Below are positions 23,638 to 31,817 of a stretch of 43,241 nucleotides of DNA, in pieces. The notes beneath the pieces were generated by a model. It did not search any database. It was not told the origin of the DNA and saw only the letters and a program-made list of their open reading frames with translations. Positions within the stretch are counted from its first letter, which is position 1; every line of letters begins with the position of its first letter. The DNA is from S010-17 sp036478895. Lineage in GTDB: Bacteria; Bacteroidota; Bacteroidia; Flavobacteriales; Flavobacteriaceae. Position numbers and translations under genes: made by a program. The DNA lies in NCBI GenBank assembly GCA_036478895.1, contig JAZGEV010000141.1, forward strand, positions 1-43,241. Direction: 5' to 3'.

Positions 23638-24267
23638 ATGATAAGACTTGTAAGCTATATTTATCCCATTTCAAAAAAAATAAAATCGCTACATAATGGC
23701 ATGTTAAAAATCATTTGGTTCAACGGAAAAAAAATGTTGGATAGTAAAAACACCAACTATTCCTATGGATCATTAGAGAAAATATTAAAAATTGGTGTTG
23801 CTAAATTTGATGTTTTATCATTTAAAAACATACTTGTTTTAGGATTAGGAGGCGGAAGTATCATTAAAGTTTTAAGAGATGAGTGTTTGTATAAAGAGCA
23901 TATTACTGCTCTAGATATAGACCCTATAATTATTAAAATTGCTGAAGAAGAATTTGATATTAAAAGCACCAAAAAACTAAAAATAGTCTGTGAAGACGCT
24001 TATGATTTTATATTAAAAAATAAAGTAGAATACGATTTTATTATCATTGATTTATTTATCGATAATAGTATTCCAGATCCATTTTTTTCTGTTAAATTTT
24101 GGGAACAAATAGCCAATACTAAGCAACTATTATTTAACGCTTCACTTCATCAAAAAAATGAAAAACAGCTAAAAAAATTAAACATATTTTTAAATGAAAA
24201 AGGTTTTACAGTAACGCAAATGAATAATGTTCTTAAAACAAATACGCTTCTTATAATTAAAAAATAA
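23638..24267 (+). CDS. Spermidine synthase-like protein (Rossmann aminopropyl-/methyltransferase fold)
   Basis: 209-residue protein with the spermidine synthase/SAM-binding fold. The nucleotide loop is NILVLGLGGGSIIKVL (about residues 63-78). An acidic end of strand 2 follows in TALDIDPIIIKIAEEEF, then KIVCEDAYDFI and YDFIIIDLFIDN as motif IV. It is shorter than a true spermidine synthase (about 280) and lacks the usual N-terminal beta-barrel, so polyamine synthesis is doubtful; many Bacteroidota carry such truncated members of unknown activity. The zinc-ribbon gene begins 3 bp after its stop. It has a leaderless-type promoter and a palindromic control region. Confidence 0.8.
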   Translation: MIRLVSYIYPISKKIKSLHNGMLKIIWFNGKKMLDSKNTNYSYGSLEKILKIGVAKFDVLSFKNILVLGLGGGSIIKVLRDECLYKEHITALDIDPIIIKIAEEEFDIKSTKKLKIVCEDAYDFILKNKVEYDFIIIDLFIDNSIPDPFFSVKFWEQIANTKQLLFNASLHQKNEKQLKKLNIFLNEKGFTVTQMNNVLKTNTLLIIKK

Positions 24268-24270
24268 ACT

Positions 24271-24621
24271 ATGGAAAAACAACAATGTAAAGAATGTGGC
24301 GATGAATTTAAAGGTAGAATTGATAAAAAATTCTGTACGGATTATTGTAGAAACACCTACAATAATAAAATAAATAGAGACAGTAAAAATTTGATAAGAA
24401 ATACAAATAATCGGTTACGAAAAAATTATAAAGTACTAAGTGAATTAAACAAAACAGGCAAAACAAAAGTGAGTCGTTCAAAATTAATTGGGCATAATTT
24501 TGATTTTAATTTCATTACATCCATTTACACAACCAAAACTAATAATGTGTATTATTATGTTTACGATCAAGGCTATTTAGAACTGGATAATGAGGTTTAT
24601 TTGTTGATTAAAAGAGAGTAG
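24271..24621 (+). CDS. Small zinc-ribbon protein of unknown function
   Basis: 116 residues. The N-terminus holds a four-cysteine zinc ribbon, CKECGDEFKGRIDKKFCTDYC, with spacing CxxC and CxxxC (the last Cys near residue 26). It is followed by RNTYNNKINRDSKNLIRNTN, a very basic Asn/Arg/Lys helix that could contact nucleic acid. The C-terminal third is hydrophobic and Tyr-rich (TNNVYYYVYDQGYLELDN) and looks like beta strands. I do not know the function. It is 3 bp after the spermidine-synthase-like gene, so the two are one operon and may act together. Confidence 0.8.
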   Translation: MEKQQCKECGDEFKGRIDKKFCTDYCRNTYNNKINRDSKNLIRNTNNRLRKNYKVLSELNKTGKTKVSRSKLIGHNFDFNFITSIYTTKTNNVYYYVYDQGYLELDNEVYLLIKRE

Positions 24622-24627
24622 TATTTC

Positions 24628-24990
24628 TTAATAAAAATGCCAAAAAGCATCCTCAAAATGCTCTAGTTTTGTTTTATATTTATTATGAATAATTGCAATA
24701 ACATCAAACCGAACGTCCACATCCAAATCATTTGATTCTACATATTCGTTCATTGCACCAACCAGTAATTTTATTTTTTTAGCATCTATAAAATCTTGTG
24801 GATCTCCAAAAAAATCTGTAGATCTTGTTTTTACTTCTACACAAATTAAGGTGTCTTTTTTTTGTACAATTAAATCGATTTCAGCTTTTTTAAAACGCCA
24901 ATTTTTTTCAACAATTGTATAGCCTTCTTTTTTTAAAAAATTGAATGCCATTTGTTCACCAAGTTCACCAAGTGCATTATGTTCTGCCAT
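24628..24990 (-). CDS. yraN: YraN family (UPF0102) putative endonuclease
   Basis: Small protein with a PD-(D/E)xK nuclease fold; related to Holliday-junction resolvase-like proteins, but the role is not established. Visible: LGELGEQMAFNFLKKEGYTI at the N-terminus, NWRFKKAEIDLIVQKKDTLI with the catalytic Glu/Asp pair, and CVEVKTRS supplying the ExK part, around residues 50-57. The usual GEID is AEID here. Then the C-terminal VRFDVIAI block. Length of 120 residues is standard. It converges with the zinc-ribbon gene (6 bp between stops). Confidence 0.9.
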   Translation of the reverse strand: MAEHNALGELGEQMAFNFLKKEGYTIVEKNWRFKKAEIDLIVQKKDTLICVEVKTRSTDFFGDPQDFIDAKKIKLLVGAMNEYVESNDLDVDVRFDVIAIIHNKYKTKLEHFEDAFWHFY

Positions 24991-25079
24991 TTGTTATTTG
25001 ACTATTAATTAAGTGTGATGAATTTGACTTATTTGAAAATAAGTATTAAAAAAGTTAATTCAATTTCAGTAAAAGAAAA

Positions 25080-25523
25080 CTACTTCTTACCAACCGAAAC
25101 GGTATTTATTAACTCATTAGTATCGTTTTCATTAATTGGGTAATACTGTTTCAACTCTTTACCTACATTTAAAATACCTTTTACTAAGCCGCTTGCAAAA
25201 TGCGCTGTTTTAAATTCTTTTAAAACCAGTTCTTTAGTACTTTCCCAAAATCCATTAGGTACTTTTGCATCAATATTTTTATCGCCTATAACAGCAAATT
25301 TTTTATCTTGTACTGCCAAGTAAAAAAGAACGCCATTTTTATTTTCTGTTTCGTCCATTTTTAAATAATGAAAAACTTCTTCTGCTCTAACAAGTGTTTC
25401 TTTTGGAGTACAGTTTTCTATGTGCACACGTATTTCACCAGAACTGTGTAATTCTGCTGTACGTATTGCTTTTACAATTTGTTGCTCTTGTGTTTGGGTT
25501 AAGAATTCTTCTACTTTGGACAT
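25080..25523 (-). CDS. TPM-domain protein, short form
   Basis: 147-residue protein built around one TPM domain (TLP18.3/Psb32/MOLO-1), a fold with reported phosphatase activity in plants and unclear roles in bacteria. Visible: EEFLTQTQEQQIVKAIRTAE, HSSGEIRVHIEN, the central NGVLFYLAVQDKKFAVIGDK (about residues 59-78), then NIDAKVPNGFW and FASGLVKGILNVGKELKQYY. There is no signal peptide or membrane helix, so it should be cytosolic. It lies just downstream of lemA, its usual partner, but behind a terminator and with its own TATATTTG box. Confidence 0.85.
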   Translation of the reverse strand: MSKVEEFLTQTQEQQIVKAIRTAELHSSGEIRVHIENCTPKETLVRAEEVFHYLKMDETENKNGVLFYLAVQDKKFAVIGDKNIDAKVPNGFWESTKELVLKEFKTAHFASGLVKGILNVGKELKQYYPINENDTNELINTVSVGKK

Positions 25524-25543
25524 TGTTATAATATAAGTTACAC

Positions 25544-25551
25544 CAAATATA
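25544..25551 (-). promoter_or_regulatory. Predicted promoter -7 box of the short TPM gene
   Basis: The minus strand reads TATATTTG (TAnnTTTG) 20 bases upstream of the ATG at 25523. Together with the terminator at 25643-25674 it suggests transcription separate from lemA. Confidence 0.5.
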
Positions 25552-25642
25552 CAACATTATTTCAACTGAAAATTAAGTAGGTTTATCTTTTTGTAAATTT
25601 ATATTATCCAAATTAATTATATTTGAAAACCAGTTTTATCAT

Positions 25643-25674
25643 AAAAAAACCTGTTAGAATCAACTAACAGGTTT
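25643..25674 (-). terminator. Rho-independent terminator after lemA
   Basis: A perfect 11-bp stem, AAACCTGTTAG (25647-25657) with CTAACAGGTTT (25664-25674), loop of 6. On the minus strand it is followed by seven T, and it begins about 20 bp after the lemA stop at 25696. Confidence 0.88.
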
Positions 25675-25695
25675 GTAAAATAGATTAATTATTTT

Positions 25696-26289
25696 CTATT
25701 TAAAATCAACAACTGGCGCTACATCGCTACCTGCTTTTCCTTTAAAATAGGCCATTTCTCCAAATTTAAACCAACTTGCAAAAAAGTTGTTTGGGAATGT
25801 TTTTATGTGTTTGTTGTATGGTTTTACAGTTTCGTTAAATCGGTTTCTTTCAACATTTATACGATTTTCCGTGCCTTCTAATTGACTTTGTAATTCTAAA
25901 AATCCTTTATCTGCTTTCAAATCTGGATAACGTTCTACTACTACCATTAATTTACTCAACGCTCCAGCTAAACCAGATTGTGCTTTTTGAAAAGCAGCCA
26001 TTTTCTCTGGAGTTAAATCACCAGCATTAATCGTTGTTTTTGTAGCTTCAGCTCTAGCCTTAATTACACCTTCTAATGTTTCTTTTTCATGAGCTGCATA
26101 ACCTTTTACAGTTGCAACTAAATTAGGTATTAAATCTGCTCTACGTTGATAAGAACTTTCTACATTTCCCCATTGAGATGTAGCAGTTTCTTTTAAATTG
26201 GTTGCCGAATTAAAAAAGCCAACACTCATGTTGTATGCCCAAAAAGCAATTGCGGCAACAAGTATTAAAGGTAATAACCATTTTTTCAT
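25696..26289 (-). CDS. lemA: LemA family protein
   Basis: Membrane-anchored helical protein of unknown function. One N-terminal membrane helix (KWLLPLILVAAIAFWAYNM, residues 3-21) is followed by the family block QWGNVESSYQRRADLIPNLV and TVKGYAAHEKETLEGVIKAR (about residues 40-80). The rest is coiled-coil-rich, with AERYPD-type motif VVERYPDLKADKGFLELQ and the conserved RNRFNETVKPYNKHIKTFP, FNNFFASWF-like end. Length of 197 residues is normal. It is 21 bp downstream of the MerR-type gene. Its leader carries TAAATACTTAT next to the ATG, as both ssb genes do. Confidence 0.93.
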   Translation of the reverse strand: MKKWLLPLILVAAIAFWAYNMSVGFFNSATNLKETATSQWGNVESSYQRRADLIPNLVATVKGYAAHEKETLEGVIKARAEATKTTINAGDLTPEKMAAFQKAQSGLAGALSKLMVVVERYPDLKADKGFLELQSQLEGTENRINVERNRFNETVKPYNKHIKTFPNNFFASWFKFGEMAYFKGKAGSDVAPVVDFK

Positions 26290-26310
26290 AATAATAAGTA
26301 TTTAGTTAAT

Positions 26311-26640
26311 TTATAATTGATTTTTAAAGTTTATTAGCTCCGCTTTGATACTTTCCAAACGTGCTACAATATCGTGATTGTCTTTTTCTATAATTGGCTT
26401 TTCTTTTAATTTTTTCTTTGCGCCATCAAGTGTATATCCTTTTTCTTTGACTAAGTGAAAAATTAATTGAAAATTTTTAATATCACCAGGTTTAAATAAA
26501 CGATTCCCTTTTTTATTCTTTTTTGGTTTAATAATATCAAATTCCTTTTCCCAAAAGCGTATTAAAGAGGTGTTTACACCAAAAGCTTTAGCTACTTCAC
26601 CAATGCGATAATATTGTTTATTTCCTAAATCTATGTGCAT
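26311..26640 (-). CDS. MerR-family transcriptional regulator, short
   Basis: 109-residue DNA-binding protein with a MerR winged helix: YYRIGEVAKAFGVNTSLIRF then WEKEFDIIKPKKNKKGNRLF (residues 10-49), and the second helix-turn-helix element KPGDIKNFQLIFHLVKEKGY. The C-terminus is a short coiled coil without Cys residues or a ligand-binding domain, so no metal or drug sensing is suggested. It precedes lemA by 21 bp. This minimal MerR-LemA arrangement is common in flavobacteria, and it may regulate lemA or act on cell-wall genes; that is inference. Confidence 0.88.
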   Translation of the reverse strand: MHIDLGNKQYYRIGEVAKAFGVNTSLIRFWEKEFDIIKPKKNKKGNRLFKPGDIKNFQLIFHLVKEKGYTLDGAKKKLKEKPIIEKDNHDIVARLESIKAELINFKNQL

Positions 26641-26798
26641 TTAAAAGAATTCGTTTAATTTATTGTAAAAATACATATTTATTAGCAAACAAAAAAAAGG
26701 AATTTATGGAGACTTTTAAAAACACTAATTTATCAATTTAAGCGTGCGTTATATAAGTCTTCTTTCCTAGCAGTAAAACGGTCTTGATTCTTTTTTCC

Positions 26799-26849
26799 CG
26801 CAGATTACACAGATGTTCGCAGATTTTTTTCACAATAAGCTTGTGAAAA
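26799..26849. repeat. CGCAGATT direct repeats and adjacent hairpin
   Basis: CGCAGATT occurs at 26799-26806 and 26818-26825 with a related ACAGAT between them, the form of a dispersed flavobacterial intergenic repeat. It is followed by a 9-bp hairpin TTTTCACAA/TTGTGAAAA (26827-26835, 26841-26849). It lies in the 268-bp gap between the CapA-like and MerR genes, downstream of the CapA-like stop, and could serve as its transcript end. Confidence 0.5.
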
Positions 26850-26908
26850 TAGTTTTTTCTCACCTTAATTATCTAGTAGTGAAACAGTTTTGAACCTTTA
26901 CTTTTTAA

Positions 26909-27940
26909 TTAAAAAAAAGTACCATCATCCAAAAAAGTCAATGTTGTTTCGGGAAAGTCTTCTAGCGTTAATTTTTTAATTTCTTTATAGGCGGTATTTG
27001 TTTCATCAATGTACGGATAAACACCTCTTTTTTGTTTAGCAGATATAATTTTACCACTAATAAATTGCCCTGTTTTTTTATCCAATTCTAATTTTACAAT
27101 CGGTGCTAAGCCTTTGATACCAGTTAAATTAAAACGATTATAAGTACAAAAATTCCCCATACTGTACGCTATAAATCTATTTTTGTAAACCTCAATAGCT
27201 CTACTAACGTGTGGTCCGTGACCTAATAAAACATCAGCACCAGCATCAATCATTGCATGCGCAAATAAATAAACATTCCCACGATTTTCACCATAATAGC
27301 GTTCACTATTACGCGTTACGTGTGTGTGTTTTGCACCTTCTGCGCCACCGTGAAACGACACAATTACAATATCGCATTCAGCATTTAGTTTAGCAACAGT
27401 TGCTTTGGCTTTTTTAATATTATAAATTTTTGGTGTATCATTATTTGGTGCAAATGCTGCAAAACCATATTTAATCCCATCTTTATAAAAAATAGTATCG
27501 GGTTTGGAGTGCACACCAGCATGAGCAATATTGTTATTGTCTAACGTATTTTTGGTATTAGTAATCCCAATTCTTCCAAAATCACCAATATGATTATTAG
27601 CAATACTCATCACATTAAAACCTGTACTGTTTAAATATTGCGCTAGATATGTAGGCGATTTAAACGAATAACATTTCGATGGATCTTTACAATGTTTGGC
27701 ATTTTTACCAGTATCTGTTAAAGTACCTTCTAAGTTACCAAAAAGAATATCGGCTTTAGCCAAAGTATCTTTTACTTTTTCAAATGGATCTACACCTTCT
27801 GCAGGCATATAACTCTTTTTTGGAAATGTGGTTCCCATCATTATATCACCAACAGCCATAAGTGTTACGCTGTTTTTCTCTTGGGCATTTAAAATAAAAA
27901 TTGATAATAATACGAGTGTTGTTAGTAGTCTCTTTTTCAT
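26909..27940 (-). CDS. CapA family protein (calcineurin-like phosphoesterase fold)
   Basis: Exported protein of the CapA/PGA-cap family, calcineurin-like metallophosphatase fold. CapA is named from poly-gamma-glutamate capsule synthesis in Bacillus, but no capB or capC is here, so capsule synthesis should not be assumed. Signal peptide: MKKRLLTTLVLLSIFILNAQ. Metal-site motifs follow in order: MAVGDIMMG (Asp, residues 29-37), LFGNLEGTLTD (Asn/Glu), MSIANNHIGDFG (Asn-His), SFHGGAEG (His) and LGHGPHVSRAIE (His-x-His). The length is 343 residues. It follows the M23 peptidase gene by about 60 bp on the same strand. Confidence 0.9.
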   Translation of the reverse strand: MKKRLLTTLVLLSIFILNAQEKNSVTLMAVGDIMMGTTFPKKSYMPAEGVDPFEKVKDTLAKADILFGNLEGTLTDTGKNAKHCKDPSKCYSFKSPTYLAQYLNSTGFNVMSIANNHIGDFGRIGITNTKNTLDNNNIAHAGVHSKPDTIFYKDGIKYGFAAFAPNNDTPKIYNIKKAKATVAKLNAECDIVIVSFHGGAEGAKHTHVTRNSERYYGENRGNVYLFAHAMIDAGADVLLGHGPHVSRAIEVYKNRFIAYSMGNFCTYNRFNLTGIKGLAPIVKLELDKKTGQFISGKIISAKQKRGVYPYIDETNTAYKEIKKLTLEDFPETTLTFLDDGTFF

Positions 27941-27999
27941 AGGTGAAAATCGTAATTTTTGAATTATTTTATCTAATAAATCGAATGTAAATAAAAATA

Positions 28000-28968
28000 T
28001 TAATCAAACGATTGTCCTTCTTGCATAGAGGCTTTTTGCATTGCAGCAAATTCTTTTGGAGTTAAGTTTCCAAAATAATAACCCATTGGGTTTACTGCTT
28101 TACCTTTATAACGTACTTCGTAATGCAAATGTGATGCCACAGATCTTCCAGTATTACCAACCAAGCCAATTAGCTCGCCACGTTTTACTTTTTTACCTTT
28201 TTTGGTTTTCATAGTATTCATATGTGCATAACGTGTTACGTAGCCATAACCGTGATCTATATAAACCACATTACCATAAGTTGCACTTCTATTAGCACGA
28301 ATCACAGTTCCATTTCCAGCAGCATAAATTGGCGTACCTTTTTTGGCAGAAAAATCCATGCCTTCATGCATTTTTCTATATTTTAATGTTGGATGCATTC
28401 GCATACCATATCCCGAAGCCATTCGTGTTAATTCCCCTTTTTTAACTGGCATAATTGCAGGAATTGAAGCTAACATTTCTTCTTTATTTTTTGCTAAACT
28501 AACAATTTCGTCTAGGGATTTAGATTGAATCACAAGTTGTTTTGATAAAATATCCATTTTTTTGGACGTGTTTATAATCATGTCAGAATTGTTATAATTC
28601 TCTAATTTTTTATATCTATTTACACCACCAAAACCAGCTTTTCGTTGCTCATCTGGAATAGGATTTACTTCAAAATACATACGATAAATATTATTATCTC
28701 TAGTTTCAATATCCGATAAGACATCAACAACCTGTTCCATCCTTTTATCCAATTGGCTGTAATGTAATTGTAAGTTATCCAATTCTCGTTTATATTCTTT
28801 CTCTTTTGGAGATTCAAAAACGTAACTTAAACTTAGCCAACCCATAAATAAAATCAATCCAAAAGCCATTAATCCAATGAAAAGACGCATAAATTTATGC
28901 GTTCCTTTTAACTTTACTTTTTTATAAGATAAGGTATCGGAGTCATAATGATATTTTTCTTTAGCCAT
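28000..28968 (-). CDS. M23 family metallopeptidase, membrane-anchored
   Basis: Probable cell-wall endopeptidase or a scaffold of that fold. Cytosolic N-terminus, one membrane helix (LFIGLMAFGLILFMGWLSLSY, about 29-49), then a coiled coil (50-120). The C-terminal LytM/M23 domain keeps its zinc ligands: KYRKMHEGMDFSAKKGTPIY with His and Asp (HxxxD) near 199-203, and SHLHYEVRYKGKAVNP with HLH near 281-283; GNVVYIDHGYGYVTRYAHMN lies between. All catalytic residues are present, so an active D,D-endopeptidase is likely. 322 residues. Divergent from alaS. Confidence 0.92.
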   Translation of the reverse strand: MAKEKYHYDSDTLSYKKVKLKGTHKFMRLFIGLMAFGLILFMGWLSLSYVFESPKEKEYKRELDNLQLHYSQLDKRMEQVVDVLSDIETRDNNIYRMYFEVNPIPDEQRKAGFGGVNRYKKLENYNNSDMIINTSKKMDILSKQLVIQSKSLDEIVSLAKNKEEMLASIPAIMPVKKGELTRMASGYGMRMHPTLKYRKMHEGMDFSAKKGTPIYAAGNGTVIRANRSATYGNVVYIDHGYGYVTRYAHMNTMKTKKGKKVKRGELIGLVGNTGRSVASHLHYEVRYKGKAVNPMGYYFGNLTPKEFAAMQKASMQEGQSFD

Positions 28969-29110
28969 ACTAATAAATTATATTACTTTTGTAGTTAGTT
29001 AGTCCTTATCTTAATACTGATGAATGACAAATTTACAAAATGTTTTTTAATAACGATATTAATTAACTTTTTGTTAAGAAAAAGATGTAAAAACGAATAC
29101 CAATATTAGA

Positions 29111-31741
29111 ATGACTGCAAAAGAAATAAGACAACAATATTTAGATTTTTTTGAAAGTAAAAAACATAAAGTTGTGCCATCTGCACCAATGGTGTTAAAG
29201 GACGATCCAACTTTAATGTTTGCTAATGCAGGAATGGTTCCGTTTAAAGAATATTTTTTAGGTCAGCGTAAAGCTGAAGTAAAACGAATTACAGATTCGC
29301 AAAAATGTTTGCGTGTTTCGGGAAAACACAATGATTTAGAAGAAGTTGGTAAAGACACTTATCACCATACAATGTTCGAAATGTTGGGTAATTGGTCTTT
29401 TGGTGATTACTTTAAAAAAGAAGCAATCGCTTGGGCTTGGGAATTATTGACAGACGTTTATAAAATTGATAAAAACAGTATTTATGTGACGGTTTTTGAA
29501 GGCGATAAATCGGAAGATTTAGATTTCGATCAAGAAGCTTATGATCTTTGGACAAACCATATTGCTAAAGACCGTATTATCAATGGAAATAAAAAAGATA
29601 ATTTTTGGGAAATGGGCGCGCAAGGACCTTGTGGACCGTGTTCCGAAATTCATGTAGATATTCGTTCGGCTGAAGAAAAAGCGAAAGTAGATGGTAAATC
29701 CTTAGTAAATATGGATCATCCCCAAGTTATTGAAATTTGGAATTTGGTCTTTATGCAATACAATCGAAAAGCCAATGGTTCTTTAGAAAAATTACCTAAA
29801 ACTCATGTAGATACAGGTATGGGCTTTGAACGTTTATGTATGGTTATTCAAGGCGTACAATCCAATTACGATACCGATGTTTTTAAACCCTTAATTAGAG
29901 AAGTTGAAACGATAACTCAAACACGCTACGAAAATTCCAAATTAGCCGATAAAGAAAGAAATGAAACGGATATTGCAATACGAGTCATTGCAGATCATAT
30001 ACGTGCCGTAGCTTTTTCTATAGCCGATGGACAATTACCATCAAACAATGGCGCAGGTTATGTGATTCGTCGTATTTTAAGACGTGCCATCCGTTACGGG
30101 TTTACTTTTTTAAACAAAAAAGAACCTTTTATGTATCGTTTGGTTAGTTTATTAGCTAAACAAATGGGGTCTGCTTTTCCAGAATTAATTGCACAAAGAC
30201 AATTAATAAGTAATGTAATTAAAGAAGAAGAAAATTCATTTTTAAGAACCTTAGACCAAGGTTTGGTATTATTGGATGGGATTATAAAATCAACAGCAGG
30301 TAAAGAAGTTTCTGGTAAAAAAGCCTTTGAATTGTACGATACTTTTGGATTTCCTATCGATTTAACGGCACTTATTTTATCTGAAAAAGGTTATACTTTG
30401 GATGAGCAAACGTTTAAAGAAGAATTGCAAAAACAAAAAGAACGCTCACGTTCTGCATCAAAAATTGAAACTGATGATTGGGTGGTTTTATTTGATGATA
30501 CCGAGGAAGAATTTATTGGCTATGATTTATTATCGGCTAACGTAAAAATATCAAAATACCGAAAAGTAACGTCCAAAAAAGATGGCGATATGTACCAATT
30601 GGTGTTTAATATGACCCCTTTTTATCCCGAAGGTGGTGGACAAGTTGGAGATAAAGGTTATTTAGAGGTTCCTAACGGAAATGTAATTTATATTGTAGAT
30701 ACCAAAAAAGAAAACGGTTTAATCATCCATTTTTCAAAGCATTTACCAAAAAATATTAAAGATACTTTTAAAGCAGTTGTTGATGAAAAACAACGTTTTA
30801 GAACGGAATGTAATCATACAGCAACACATTTATTACATCAAGCTTTACGTAAAATATTAGGAAAACATGTAGAGCAAAAAGGATCTGCAGTTCATAGTAA
30901 ATATTTACGTTTTGATTTTTCTCATTTTTCAAAATTATCTGTTAAAGAAATTCAGGAAGTAGAAGATTTTGTAAACGCACGTATTCGTGGGAAATTACCC
31001 TTAAAAGAATTCCGTAGTATTCCAATGAAAAAAGCCTTAGAAAAAGGTGCAATGGCTTTGTTTGGCGAAAAATATGGCGATGCAGTACGCATGATAAAAT
31101 TTGGGAAATCAAAAGAATTGTGTGGTGGAACGCATGTGAAAAATACCAGTGATATATGGCATTTTAAAATAACGCAAGAAGGTGCAATTGCAAGTGGAAT
31201 TCGTAGAATTGAAGCGATAACAAGTGATGCCGTTAAGGATTTTTATTCGGTACAAGACAAGGAGTTTTCTAAAATAAAATTGGCATTTAAGAATCCGGCA
31301 GACACTGTGCAATCGGTTTTAAATTTACAAAATGAAAACAGTAAATTAAAAAAACAGATTGATAGTTTAATGAAAGAAAAAGCACAATTTGTAAAAGGCG
31401 ATTTAATTAACCAAATTATCGAAATAAATGGTGTCAATTTCTTATCAGCAACTCTAGATTTAGATCCCAAATCTATTAAAGACTTAATGTTTGATATGGG
31501 TCAAAAAGTAGACAGTTTGTTTTTTATTGCAGGAACAAAAAGTGAAGACAAAGCGATGTTGACGTGTTTTATTTCTAAAAATTTGGTTGCAGATAAAAAT
31601 TTAGACGCTGGTAAAGTAGTCCGCGAACTTGGAAAATTAATTCACGGTGGTGGCGGTGGACAACCTTTCTTTGCAACTGCTGGCGGGAGAAATCCAGATG
31701 GTATAGATGCAGCCTTGGAAAAAGCAAAAAACTATTTATAA
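29111..31741 (+). CDS. alaS: Alanyl-tRNA synthetase
   Basis: Class II synthetase that charges tRNA-Ala and edits Ser and Gly. The aminoacylation domain starts MTAKEIRQQYLDFFESKKH with class II motif 1-2 elements PTLMFANAGMVPFKEYFLG and YHHTMFEMLGNWSFGDYF, and motif 3 VDTGMGFERL. The editing domain carries the zinc ligands HTATHLLHQAL (HxxxH) near 577-581 and CGGTHVKN (CxxxH) near 671-675. The C-terminal DHHA1-type domain has the Gly-rich HGGGGGQPFFATAGGRNPDG. Length of 876 residues is normal. It stands alone between the divergent M23 gene and the hydroxylase gene. Confidence 0.97.
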   Translation: MTAKEIRQQYLDFFESKKHKVVPSAPMVLKDDPTLMFANAGMVPFKEYFLGQRKAEVKRITDSQKCLRVSGKHNDLEEVGKDTYHHTMFEMLGNWSFGDYFKKEAIAWAWELLTDVYKIDKNSIYVTVFEGDKSEDLDFDQEAYDLWTNHIAKDRIINGNKKDNFWEMGAQGPCGPCSEIHVDIRSAEEKAKVDGKSLVNMDHPQVIEIWNLVFMQYNRKANGSLEKLPKTHVDTGMGFERLCMVIQGVQSNYDTDVFKPLIREVETITQTRYENSKLADKERNETDIAIRVIADHIRAVAFSIADGQLPSNNGAGYVIRRILRRAIRYGFTFLNKKEPFMYRLVSLLAKQMGSAFPELIAQRQLISNVIKEEENSFLRTLDQGLVLLDGIIKSTAGKEVSGKKAFELYDTFGFPIDLTALILSEKGYTLDEQTFKEELQKQKERSRSASKIETDDWVVLFDDTEEEFIGYDLLSANVKISKYRKVTSKKDGDMYQLVFNMTPFYPEGGGQVGDKGYLEVPNGNVIYIVDTKKENGLIIHFSKHLPKNIKDTFKAVVDEKQRFRTECNHTATHLLHQALRKILGKHVEQKGSAVHSKYLRFDFSHFSKLSVKEIQEVEDFVNARIRGKLPLKEFRSIPMKKALEKGAMALFGEKYGDAVRMIKFGKSKELCGGTHVKNTSDIWHFKITQEGAIASGIRRIEAITSDAVKDFYSVQDKEFSKIKLAFKNPADTVQSVLNLQNENSKLKKQIDSLMKEKAQFVKGDLINQIIEINGVNFLSATLDLDPKSIKDLMFDMGQKVDSLFFIAGTKSEDKAMLTCFISKNLVADKNLDAGKVVRELGKLIHGGGGGQPFFATAGGRNPDGIDAALEKAKNYL

Positions 31742-31817
31742 TAGATTTATTTAGTAACAATTTTTCTTTTTTAGAGTCTAATAAGAAGTACACTTCTTTA
31801 CTTTAAAATAATAATAA

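Noticed and set aside
26909..27940. Poly-gamma-glutamate capsule synthesis locus
   Set aside because: Only a CapA-fold protein is present; no capB or capC ligase genes are in the window.
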